Positions 7,883 to 15,033 of a stretch of 25,020 nucleotides of DNA are shown one piece after another. Each line of letters opens with the position of its first letter. Positions within the stretch are counted from its first letter, which is position 1. The stretch covers positions 1-25,020 of the forward strand of contig DIUD01000025.1 of NCBI GenBank assembly GCA_002428225.1. The letters are read 5' to 3'. The stretch is from Roseovarius sp. UBA6167 (lineage in GTDB: Bacteria; Pseudomonadota; Alphaproteobacteria; Rhodobacterales; Rhodobacteraceae). Below the pieces are notes generated by a model. The model searched no databases, was not told the origin of the DNA, and worked only from the letters and a program-made list of their open reading frames with translations. The position numbers were made by a program, and so were the translations under genes.

Positions 7883-9262
7883 TCAGAAATAATCGACCGA
7901 GACCTGCAACAGCCGCTCGACCGCCGCCACATCCGCCGCCAGCGCAAAGATCACCACGACATCGCCCGCCTCGATCCGAAGCGCGCCGGCCGGCTTGTGG
8001 ATCACCTTGCCCTTGCGCACGCCGCCCACCAGCACGCCCTCGGGAAAGTCGATGTCGCGCAGCGCCGCCCCCGCGATGGACGAGGTCGAGAGCACTTCGG
8101 CCTCCAGCACCTCGCCCTCGGCATCGCCGATGGAATAGACCCCGCGCACCCGACCGTGCCGCATATGGCGCAAGATCGAACTGACGGTGGTGGCGCGCGG
8201 GTTGATGTAGGCGTCGATCTCCAGCGGCACGAGCAGCGGCACCAGTGTCGGGTCGTTTATCAGCGCGATGGCAAAGGGGCAGCCCTCGGCCTTGGCGCGC
8301 ACGGCGGCCAGCATGTTGGTCTTGTCGTCATCGGTGACCGCCAGGACCGCGTCGGCGCGCGCAATCCCCGCTTCGGCGAGGATCGCGGCGTTGAGCCCGT
8401 CGCCATTCAGCACAATGGTCCGCTCCAGCGCATCCGCGGCGTGCTCGGCGCGGGCGCGATTGATCTCGATCACCTTGGCGCGAACGCGCCCGCCCTGCCC
8501 GTTTTCCAGCGATTGCGCGACCGACAGGCCGATATTGCCACCGCCGACGATGACCACCCGTTCCTGTTTCTTCTGCGACTTGCCGAATACCTCGAGCGTC
8601 CGCAGCACATCCTCGATCGGCGCGAAAAGATACGCCTCGTCGCCCTCGAAAAGCTGATCCCCCGGCTCGGGCGCAAACAGCCGCCCCTCGCGCCGCACTG
8701 CCAGCACCACCACCCGAAGCGTCGAGAAAAGATCGCTGAGCTGGCGCAACGGCGTGTTGAGCACCGGGCAATCCTCGTCCAGGCGCAACCCGAGAAGCTG
8801 CGCGGCCCCGTCCATGAACAACTCGGTATCGAAGGCGGCGGGCACCGAAAGCCGCCGCAGCGCCGCCTGCGCCACCTCGCGCTCGGGGCTTATCATCACG
8901 TCGATGGGCATGTGATCGCGGCGGTAGAGATCGGAATAGGCCGGGTCGAGATAGCTCTGGCTGCGCAGCCGCGCGATCTTGCGCCTGATGCCAAAGACCG
9001 AATGGGCCACCTGGCAGGTCACCACGTTGACCTCGTCGGAATAGGTGGCGGCAATAATCATCTCGGCGTCGCGCGCGCCCGCCTGGTCGAGCACGTCCGG
9101 GTAGGAGGCAAAGCCCGTCACCCCCTGCACGTCGAGCGTGTCGGTCGCCCGGCGCACCAGGTCGGGATTGCTGTCCACCACCGTGACATCGTTGTTCTCG
9201 CCCGAGAGGTGCCGCGCAATCTGCCAGCCCACCTGACCGGCCCCGCAGATGATGACCTTCAT
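7883..9262 (-). CDS. trkA: Trk potassium uptake regulator TrkA
   Basis: Peripheral cytoplasmic subunit that gates TrkH in response to NAD(H) or nucleotides. It has 459 residues and two RCK units. The first Rossmann fold starts with ICGAGQVG (glycines near residues 7-12) and ends with Asp30 of VVDSNP. The second starts with VIVGGGNIG (about 240-245). Each is followed by an RCK_C domain, roughly 140-225 and 370-455. Length is normal. The ATG sits in one arm of an inverted repeat (9260-9297). In related genomes I recall trkA following ntrY-ntrX; here its upstream neighbour is a divergent lipoprotein gene instead. A TTGACC at 9319-9314 on the minus strand could be a -35, but no good -10 follows it. 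Confidence 0.96.
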   Translation of the reverse strand: MKVIICGAGQVGWQIARHLSGENNDVTVVDSNPDLVRRATDTLDVQGVTGFASYPDVLDQAGARDAEMIIAATYSDEVNVVTCQVAHSVFGIRRKIARLRSQSYLDPAYSDLYRRDHMPIDVMISPEREVAQAALRRLSVPAAFDTELFMDGAAQLLGLRLDEDCPVLNTPLRQLSDLFSTLRVVVLAVRREGRLFAPEPGDQLFEGDEAYLFAPIEDVLRTLEVFGKSQKKQERVVIVGGGNIGLSVAQSLENGQGGRVRAKVIEINRARAEHAADALERTIVLNGDGLNAAILAEAGIARADAVLAVTDDDKTNMLAAVRAKAEGCPFAIALINDPTLVPLLVPLEIDAYINPRATTVSSILRHMRHGRVRGVYSIGDAEGEVLEAEVLSTSSIAGAALRDIDFPEGVLVGGVRKGKVIHKPAGALRIEAGDVVVIFALAADVAAVERLLQVSVDYF

Positions 9263-9297
9263 GCCAACCGTCCCGTCCTGACTGCGACCTTGGCATG
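9260..9297 (-). promoter_or_regulatory. Inverted repeat enclosing the trkA start codon (possible translational hairpin)
   Basis: On the trkA mRNA strand CATGCCAA (9297-9290) is followed after 22 bases by its exact complement TTGGCATG (9267-9260). The ATG of trkA lies in the downstream arm and the purine-rich GGGACGG ribosome-binding stretch lies in the loop. An 8-base perfect stem could hide the start codon. It might instead be a protein operator or a chance match; no regulator is known from the sequence. Confidence 0.35.
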
Positions 9298-9325
9298 ACA
9301 GAAGCCGCCGGAGCGGTCAATCGCT

Positions 9326-9354
9326 TTGTCCCCGACGATCGAAGCTGCTAATCT
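9326..9354 (+). promoter_or_regulatory. Candidate promoter giving a leaderless lipoprotein mRNA
   Basis: TTGTCC (9326-9331), 17 bases, then TAATCT (9349-9354). Only six bases separate the -10 from the ATG at 9361, so transcription would start at or next to the start codon. No Shine-Dalgarno sequence is visible before that ATG, which fits a leaderless transcript. The -10 match is modest. Confidence 0.35.
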
Positions 9355-9360
9355 GCGATC

Positions 9361-9813
9361 ATGTTGCGCCATCTGCCCCTTGCCTGCCTCGCCGCGCTCG
9401 CCGCCTGCGCACCTCCGCCGCTCTATCACAAGGCAGGCGCGGAGCCTGCGCAGATCGAGGCGCTGCGCACGCGCTGCGAGGTGGACGCGCTGCGCGAGGT
9501 GCCGCCCGACATCCGGACCATCCATGTGCCCCCCCGCTACGCCCCGCACTTCTACGGGGGATACGGCCATTTCCACAGGGGCTTCATCATGATCGAGCCG
9601 GGCCGCACCGAGAGCTACGACGCCAATGCCGATCTGCGCGCCCGCGTGGTCGATCTGTGCATGGCCGAGGCCGGGTTTCGCCCGGTGCGCCTGCCCGCCT
9701 GCGCCCCCGACGTGCCCACCCCGGAGCCGGGCAGCGCACAGCCGCCGCTTGGCCCGACAAGCTGCGCCCGCCGCCTCCCCGGCGGCGGCTGGCAGGTGGT
9801 CACGCCCGGATAG
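9361..9813 (+). CDS. Small putative lipoprotein of unknown function
   Basis: I do not recognise a family. The 150-residue product begins with a short hydrophobic signal peptide ending in the lipobox LAAC, so Cys16 would be lipidated and the protein held at a membrane outside the cytoplasm. The mature part is rich in Pro and Tyr, has a HFYGGYGHFHRG stretch near residues 63-74, and carries four further cysteines (in TRCEVD, DLCMAEAGF, PACAPD and TSCARR) that could make two disulfides in the periplasm. DLCMAEAGFRPV resembles segments seen in small proteobacterial envelope lipoproteins, but I draw no function from it. The gene diverges from trkA and converges on the DAHP synthase gene with 42 bases between. 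No terminator hairpin with a T-run is evident there. Confidence 0.75.
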   Translation: MLRHLPLACLAALAACAPPPLYHKAGAEPAQIEALRTRCEVDALREVPPDIRTIHVPPRYAPHFYGGYGHFHRGFIMIEPGRTESYDANADLRARVVDLCMAEAGFRPVRLPACAPDVPTPEPGSAQPPLGPTSCARRLPGGGWQVVTPG

Positions 9814-9855
9814 CACGCGCCCCGTTGACCGCTCCGGGCGGCTGCGCGCGGCGGC

Positions 9856-11226
9856 TCAGACCGCTTCGGCCCGACGCGCGCCGGCGCGCAACGCCTTGAG
9901 CTCCCCGGCCACCAGAAACGCCAGTTCCAGCGATTGCGAGGCGTTGAGCCGCGGATCGCAGGCGGTGTGATAGCGCGCCGAGAGGTTTTCCTCCGACAGC
10001 GCGCGCATCCCGCCGGTGCATTCGGTCACGTCCTGCCCGGTCATCTCGAAATGCACACCGCCGGGGATGGTGCCCTCGGCGCGGTGAACGGCAAAGAACT
10101 CCTGCACCTCGCGCAGCACCGCATCGAAGGGCCGGGTCTTGTAGCCCGAGGCCGACTTGACGGTGTTGCCATGCATCGGATCGCAGACCCAGAGCACCCT
10201 CGCCCCCTCCTGCTGCACCGTGCGGATGAGGCGCGGCAGGTTCTCGGCCACCTTGCCGGCCCCGAACCGCGCGATCAGCGTAAGCCGCCCGTCCTCGTTC
10301 TCGGGGTTGAGCGTGGCCATGAGCCGCTTGAGATCCTCGACCGTCATCGTCGGCCCGCATTTGAGCCCGATCGGGTTGAGGACGCCGCGCAGGAACTCGA
10401 CATGCGCGCCGTCGGGCTGGCGCGTGCGATCGCCGATCCACAGCATGTGCCCCGATCCCGCCAGCCACTTGCCCGAGGTCGAATCGAGCCGGCACAGCGC
10501 CTCTTCGTATTCGAGCAGCAGCCCCTCGTGCGAGGTGTAGAAATCCACCGTGCGCAGCGTATGGGCATTGTCGCTGTCCACGCCCGCCGCCTTCATGAAG
10601 TCGAGCGCGTCCGAGATATGGTTGGCCATTTCGCGGTATTTCGCGGCCTTCTCGCTCTCGGTGAAACCGAGCGTCCATTGGTGCACCTGGTGGACATCGG
10701 CATAGCCGCCGGTCGAGAAGGCGCGCAGGAGGTTGAGCGTCGCCGCCGCCTGGGTGTAGGCCTGCAACATCTTTTCGGGGTTGGGGATGCGCGCCTCGGG
10801 GGTAAAGGCCAGTTCGTTGATGATGTCGCCGCGGTAGCTGGGCAATTCCACGCCATCCACCACCTCGGTGGGCGCGCTGCGCGGCTTGGCGAACTGGCCC
10901 GCCATGCGCCCCACCTTGACCACCGGCACCTTGGCGCCATAGGTCAACACGATCGCCATTTGCAGCATCACCTTGAAGGTGTCGCGGATCGCGTCCGCGC
11001 TGAACTGCTCGAACGCCTCGGCGCAATCGCCGCCCTGGAGCAGGAACGCCTCGCCGCGCGCGGCCGCCCCCAAGGCACGCTTGAGCCGGCGCGCCTCTCC
11101 GGCAAAGACCAGCGGCGGATACTGGCGCAGGCGCTCCTCGACCCGGGCAAGCGCCGCGGCATCGGGATAATCCGGCATCTGCACCCGCTCTTTCGCGCGC
11201 CAGCCGGTCTTGAGCCATTCCGTCAT
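9856..11226 (-). CDS. aroG: 3-deoxy-7-phosphoheptulonate synthase, class II
   Basis: Condenses phosphoenolpyruvate with erythrose 4-phosphate to DAHP, opening the shikimate pathway to aromatic amino acids. This is the plant/actinobacterial-type class II enzyme, unrelated in sequence to E. coli AroFGH. Characteristic blocks are present: LLQGGDCAEAF with metal ligand Cys68, GQFAKPRSAP, WIGDRTRQPDGAH, GLKCGPTMT, WVCDPMHGNT (metal His), HFEMTGQDVTECTGG (metal Glu) and YHTACDPRLN (metal Asp). The 456 residues are normal for bacterial members. GGAG lies about 8 bases before the ATG. The 143-base upstream region (11227-11369) contains TATAGG at 11267-11262 as a possible -10, but no convincing -35, and I see no leader peptide or attenuator. 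Confidence 0.96.
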   Translation of the reverse strand: MTEWLKTGWRAKERVQMPDYPDAAALARVEERLRQYPPLVFAGEARRLKRALGAAARGEAFLLQGGDCAEAFEQFSADAIRDTFKVMLQMAIVLTYGAKVPVVKVGRMAGQFAKPRSAPTEVVDGVELPSYRGDIINELAFTPEARIPNPEKMLQAYTQAAATLNLLRAFSTGGYADVHQVHQWTLGFTESEKAAKYREMANHISDALDFMKAAGVDSDNAHTLRTVDFYTSHEGLLLEYEEALCRLDSTSGKWLAGSGHMLWIGDRTRQPDGAHVEFLRGVLNPIGLKCGPTMTVEDLKRLMATLNPENEDGRLTLIARFGAGKVAENLPRLIRTVQQEGARVLWVCDPMHGNTVKSASGYKTRPFDAVLREVQEFFAVHRAEGTIPGGVHFEMTGQDVTECTGGMRALSEENLSARYHTACDPRLNASQSLELAFLVAGELKALRAGARRAEAV

Positions 11227-11369
11227 CGTCAGTCTCCGCTTTTTGTATCGCTCGAGCCTTTCCTATACCCGACTGGCCGGGCAGAGGCCATATCCCGCGC
11301 ACCCCGGCCAGAACTTGGCACGACGCGGGCGGCCCGCCGCGGGATGGCCGGCCGCCCCGGAACCGCGCC

Positions 11370-12368
11370 TCAGCCCTGCCCCGCATCGCCCCGCGAAAAC
11401 AGCCCCGTCAGCGCGCGGCGCACCACCCCGCCGACCGAGGGCGCGGGCGCGGCGATGCGCGGCAGCGGGCGGCACAGCTCGATCGCGGCCAGCCCCACCC
11501 GCGCGGTGAGCGCGCCATTCACCACCCCTTCGCCAAAGCGCCGCGAGAGACGCGACACCAGCCCCCCGCCCGCCACGCTGCCAATGAGATCATCGCCCAC
11601 GGCCACCGCGCCCGTGGCCACCAGGTGCGCCATCACCGCGCGGGCCAGCCGCCAGTTGCCGAGCGTGCCGGTGCGCCCGCCATAGATCGTCGCCACCGCC
11701 CGGATCATCCGCAGATTGACCACCAGCGCGCCCACCACATCGGCAAGCGCCAGCGGCACCAGCGCGGTGATCGCGGCCACCTGGCGCGCCGCGCCCTCCA
11801 CCTCGCGCAGCGCGGCGGCGTCAAGCGGCGCGAGCAATTCGGCCTCGGCCAGCGCCAAAAGCGCATCGGCATCGAACGCATCGCCAGCCCGCGCGTCAAG
11901 CCGCGCCAGCCCCCGCGCCGCCTCTGCCCGGCCCCGGTAGAGCGCGCGCAGCCGCGCCAGAACCGCGCGCGCGGCCTCCAGGTCACCGGCCTCGTGCGCC
12001 GCCCCGGCCTGCGCGCGCAGCGCGTCAAGCCGCCCCAGCCGCGCGAACCCCGCCGCCTCGCGCAAGCCGATGAGCAACGCCACCACCAGCAGCGCCGCGC
12101 CGATCACCGCCACCGCCCAGCCCAGCAGCGGCGCGCGCGCCAAAAGCCCCATGGCGAAATCCCAGGCCGCGACCGAAACCGCCGCCCCGAGAAGCGCCAG
12201 CGCCAGCCCCCAGAAGGCACGCCCCAACAGCGACGGCCGCCGTGCCATCCCCGCCATCGCCGCGCGCATTGCCTGGCCCTCGGGCGCGGCCTCGGGCAAG
12301 GGTGGCGCGCGATCGGGCGCTGCCTCGGGCACCCCGTCAAGATCAATCAGAACCGGACCCCGCGTCAT
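11370..12368 (-). CDS. ycjF: YcjF-like membrane protein (DUF697 / TIGR01620 type)
   Basis: Membrane protein of unknown function, typically paired with YcjX. The 332-residue product has an acidic, proline-rich N-terminus (about 1-40) and two adjacent membrane segments (about 47-65 and 75-100). An alanine-rich helical, perhaps coiled-coil stretch follows (about 105-195). The C-terminal DUF697-like region runs from about 200 to 310, with ALADVVGALVVNLRMIRAVATIYGG given here in shortened form as VVNLRMIRAVATIYGG. I choose the ATG at 12368 because it overlaps the acetyltransferase stop as ATGA; a start 18 bases upstream is the alternative. In E. coli ycjX-ycjF lie together in the phage-shock (psp) neighbourhood, which hints at an envelope-stress role, but no psp gene is visible here. 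Confidence 0.82.
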   Translation of the reverse strand: MTRGPVLIDLDGVPEAAPDRAPPLPEAAPEGQAMRAAMAGMARRPSLLGRAFWGLALALLGAAVSVAAWDFAMGLLARAPLLGWAVAVIGAALLVVALLIGLREAAGFARLGRLDALRAQAGAAHEAGDLEAARAVLARLRALYRGRAEAARGLARLDARAGDAFDADALLALAEAELLAPLDAAALREVEGAARQVAAITALVPLALADVVGALVVNLRMIRAVATIYGGRTGTLGNWRLARAVMAHLVATGAVAVGDDLIGSVAGGGLVSRLSRRFGEGVVNGALTARVGLAAIELCRPLPRIAAPAPSVGGVVRRALTGLFSRGDAGQG

Positions 12369-12808
12369 GCCGCGCCCCTGTCGCACCAGATCATCAGGAT
12401 GTCCGGCAGACCCTCGTCATTTCCGCCGCCCCTTGCAAAAGTGGCCTCTGCAAAGCCTTGCGCGATGTAGAACCCGCGCGCGGGCACATTGGCCACCAGC
12501 ACCCAGAGATCGAGCGCCCCCGCTGCCTGTTTTGCCTCGGCCAGAAGCGCGCGTCCCACCCCCTGCCCGCGCGCGCCACGGCTGACATAGAGCGCATGAA
12601 CGCGGCTGCCGTCGCGCACCACAAACCCCGCAACCCTGCCCCGCACATGCGCGACGCGCACCCAGCCGCGCCGCACCACGACCGCAAGCACCCACAGATC
12701 CGCCACCGGGCTGCGCACGCACGGCAGCCACGGCGTTTCGTGCGCAAAAGCCCACAGGATCGCCGCCAGCCGCGGCACCTGCCAGATATGCGCGCGCGCG
12801 ATCCTCAT
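12365..12808 (-). CDS. GNAT-family N-acetyltransferase
   Basis: Predicted acetyl-CoA-dependent transferase of 147 residues; substrate unknown. The core acetyl-CoA motif A is ALYVSRGARGQGVGRALLAEA, whose RGQGVG (residues 80-85) holds the pyrophosphate. Motif B follows with LWVLVANVPARGFYIAQGF (about 101-119), the usual N-x-x-A-x-x-F-Y-x-x-x-G-F pattern. It looks like a free-standing small-molecule or protein N-acetyltransferase. It overlaps ycjX upstream and ycjF downstream by four bases (ATGA) on each side, so it is locked into that operon and probably co-translated. Whether it functions with the YcjX/YcjF pair is inference from position only. Confidence 0.87.
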   Translation of the reverse strand: MRIARAHIWQVPRLAAILWAFAHETPWLPCVRSPVADLWVLAVVVRRGWVRVAHVRGRVAGFVVRDGSRVHALYVSRGARGQGVGRALLAEAKQAAGALDLWVLVANVPARGFYIAQGFAEATFARGGGNDEGLPDILMIWCDRGAA

Positions 12809-14235
12809 AGCCGGTCCCCGATCAGGAACTCGGCCGCGCGGTCAAGCCGGATATGCGGCGGCCCCTCACCGGGGCGCAGGCTGAGCCGTGCGGGCGCGAA
12901 GCTCATCGCGCCGAAACCCTCGCCCGGCCATGCCTCGGCGCCCGATTGCGCGGGCGCGAGCAGCACGGCCGGGTCCTCGGGCAACTCGCCGGGATGAAAC
13001 GCCGCCTGCCGACCCGTCTCGAGCAGGCGGCCGCGCACCATATGCAGCACCGTGCCGCCGTGCCGGCGCTCTTCCTCGACGGTGGCGCGCAGGGCGGCGA
13101 TGGCCATGGCCCGCGTCCTTGCCCCGGCGAAATCGGCCCGGTCGCGCGCCTCGCGCAACAGCGCCTCCATGATCGCCGAGAGCCGCGCGTGCTGGCTGTG
13201 GTGCAGATGGTCGGCCTTGGTGGCGGCAAAAAGGATGCGCTCCACCCGCCGCCCCTGCAGGATTTGCCTGAGAAAGGCGTTGCGCCCCGGCCGGAACGCG
13301 CCGAGGATGCCGGCCATGGCGCGGCGCGTTTCCGCCAGCGCCTGCGGCCCCTTGTGGATCGCGTCGAGCACGTCAACCAGCACGATCTGCCGGTCGATCC
13401 GCGCGAAATGCGCGCGAAAGAAGGGCCGCACCACCTCGCGCTTGTAGCCCTCGAAGCGGCGCGCCATCTCGGCGGCGAGGCTCCGGCGCCCCGCCCCCGG
13501 CACCTCGGGCAGGGGCGCGAAGGTGACCACCGGCGCGCCCGCCAGATCGCCGGGCAAAAAGAACCGCCCCGGCGTACAATCGGCCAGCCCCGCCGCGCGC
13601 GCCGCCCCCAGCCAGCCGGTATAGGCGCGCGCCAGCCGCTGCGCCTCGGCCTCGTCATGGGGGGCAGCGGGGTCGGTTGCGGCCAGCGCCGCGCGCCATT
13701 CGGCAGCCTCCGGCCGGGCCTCGGCGCGGGCAAGCGCGGCGCGTGACCACTGCGCATAGCCGAGATCGAGCAGCGTCAGATCGAGCAGCCATTCCCCCGG
13801 ATAATCGACGATATCGAGATGCACCCTGCGCGGCCCTGCCAGGCCCGCAAGCATCCCCCTTGGCTGCACCCGCAATGAGAGCCGCAATTCCGACACCGCC
13901 CGTGTGCCCTGCGGCCAGTGCGGTTCGGGCCCGGTCAGCGCGGCCAGGTGCGCCTCGAAGTCGAAACGCGGCAGGGTCACGTCGGGCTGCGGTTGCAGAT
14001 AGGCCGCCAGGATGCGCCCCTCGCCTGCCGCGCGCAACCCGCCCATGCGCGCGCGATCCAGAAGGTTGGCGACCAGCGAGGTGATGAACACCGTCTTGCC
14101 CGCCCGCGCAAGGCCCGTGACGCCCAGCCGGATCACCGGCTCGAAGAACGCCCCCGAGACCCGCTCGCCCAGATCCTCGATGCTCCGCGTCAGCCCCTCG
14201 GCCAGCCCCGCAATCGCCACGCCTCGCCCCTTCAT
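12805..14235 (-). CDS. ycjX: YcjX-family P-loop NTPase
   Basis: Cytoplasmic P-loop GTPase-like protein of the YcjX/DUF463 family, physiological role unsettled. Walker A is GLARAGKT (near residue 42), preceded by the family's VIRLGVTGLARAGKTVF region. The HLDIVDYPGEWLLDL block resembles the G3 region with DYPG, and FAATKADHLHHSQH carries the TKAD guanine-specificity motif. Length (476 residues) is normal. I take the ATG at 14235 (MKGRGVAIAG). An in-frame TTG at 14250 would add five residues. Neither has a clear ribosome-binding site, so start choice is uncertain. It is divergent from the ThiE-like gene with about 120 bases between, and heads the ycjX-GNAT-ycjF unit. Confidence 0.9.
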   Translation of the reverse strand: MKGRGVAIAGLAEGLTRSIEDLGERVSGAFFEPVIRLGVTGLARAGKTVFITSLVANLLDRARMGGLRAAGEGRILAAYLQPQPDVTLPRFDFEAHLAALTGPEPHWPQGTRAVSELRLSLRVQPRGMLAGLAGPRRVHLDIVDYPGEWLLDLTLLDLGYAQWSRAALARAEARPEAAEWRAALAATDPAAPHDEAEAQRLARAYTGWLGAARAAGLADCTPGRFFLPGDLAGAPVVTFAPLPEVPGAGRRSLAAEMARRFEGYKREVVRPFFRAHFARIDRQIVLVDVLDAIHKGPQALAETRRAMAGILGAFRPGRNAFLRQILQGRRVERILFAATKADHLHHSQHARLSAIMEALLREARDRADFAGARTRAMAIAALRATVEEERRHGGTVLHMVRGRLLETGRQAAFHPGELPEDPAVLLAPAQSGAEAWPGEGFGAMSFAPARLSLRPGEGPPHIRLDRAAEFLIGDRL

Positions 14236-14298
14236 ACCGGTTGCGCCCAAGATAGAGAGCGGTGCCGCACCTTGCCAGAGGCCATTTTCCGCGACGAG

Positions 14299-14327
14299 TG
14301 GTCAAGCCCGATTTTCCCCGCTAAGAG
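14299..14327 (+). promoter_or_regulatory. Weak candidate promoter for the ThiE-like gene
   Basis: TGGTCA (14299-14304), 17 bases, then TAAGAG (14322-14327), with a strong AAGGAG ribosome-binding site downstream at 14342-14347. The -10 overlaps a small inverted repeat, CCGCT-AAGAG-AGCGG (14318-14332). The nonamer AGAGAGCGG occurs both here (14324-14332) and at 14254-14262 near the ycjX start, which might mark a shared operator or be chance. Confidence 0.25.
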
Positions 14328-14355
14328 AGCGGCACGATTTCAAGGAGTTCGCGCC

Positions 14356-14976
14356 ATGGCCGAAGCAGAGCGACCGCAGATCTACCTCATCACCCCGCCC
14401 ACCCTGGAACCGGCGGAGTTTGCCCCCCGCCTCACCGCCGTGCTCGATGCGCACCCCGTGGCCTGCGTGCGCCTCGCGCTGGCCAGCACGGATGAGGATG
14501 CCGTGGCGCGCGCGGCGGATGCCTGCCGCGAGGTGACACATGCGCGCGACGTGGCGCTGGTGATCGAGCGTCACCTCGGGCTGGCAGAGCGGCTCGGCCT
14601 CGACGGGGTGCATCTGCCCGACGGCGCGCGCTCGGTGCGCGCGGCGCGCAAGGCGCTTGGCCCCGATGCCATCGTCGGCGCGTTCTGCGGCACATCGCGC
14701 CATGACGGGATGAACGCGGGCGAGGCGGGCGCGGATTACATCGCCTTCGGCCCGGCGGGCGCCACGACGCTCGGCAGCGGCGAGCGGGCCGAACAGGCGT
14801 TGTTTGAATGGTGGTCCGAGATGATCGAACTGCCCGTGGTCGCCGAGGGCGCGCTCGATGCCGCCACGGTCAAAAGCCTCTCGCCGGTCACCGATTTCCT
14901 TGCCTTCGGCGAGGAAATCTGGCGCGAGGCGAACGCGGGCGCGGCCCTTGCGCGGCTGATCGCGGCGATGGCATAG
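14356..14976 (+). CDS. ThiE-like protein (thiamine phosphate synthase family) with altered active site
   Basis: TIM-barrel protein of 206 residues with the overall thiamine phosphate synthase/TenI layout: IYLITPP at the first strand, DGVHLPDG (83-90), AGADYIAFGP (124-133) and VVAEGALD (161-168). The residues that bind diphosphate and Mg look lost. The family's QLRxK reads CVRLA (37-41), the I-N-D-R segment reads VIER (69-72), the GPIFPT loop reads FGPAGAT, and the phosphate-binding A-I-G-G-I reads AEGAL. So true thiamine phosphate synthase activity is doubtful; a TenI-like or other role is possible. AAGGAG lies 8 bases before the ATG, fixing the start. An upstream extension of the frame to 13918 runs antisense inside ycjX and is not real. 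No other thi gene is nearby. Confidence 0.78.
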   Translation: MAEAERPQIYLITPPTLEPAEFAPRLTAVLDAHPVACVRLALASTDEDAVARAADACREVTHARDVALVIERHLGLAERLGLDGVHLPDGARSVRAARKALGPDAIVGAFCGTSRHDGMNAGEAGADYIAFGPAGATTLGSGERAEQALFEWWSEMIELPVVAEGALDAATVKSLSPVTDFLAFGEEIWREANAGAALARLIAAMA

Positions 14977-15033
14977 CCCAAGGCCGCGCGGCGGACAGCC
15001 CCCACCCGGCAATCCCGCCGCCGGCGTCGCGCG

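Noticed and set aside
6250..8184. 644-residue plus-strand open frame opposite trkH
   Set aside because: Gln/Arg/Pro-rich antisense of a membrane protein gene; no supporting signals.
14977..15033. GC-rich inverted repeats in the convergent gap between the ThiE-like gene and rnj as a bidirectional terminator
   Set aside because: Six-base arms (CGGCGG/CCGCCG) about 19 bases apart without T-tracts on either strand; too weak to call.
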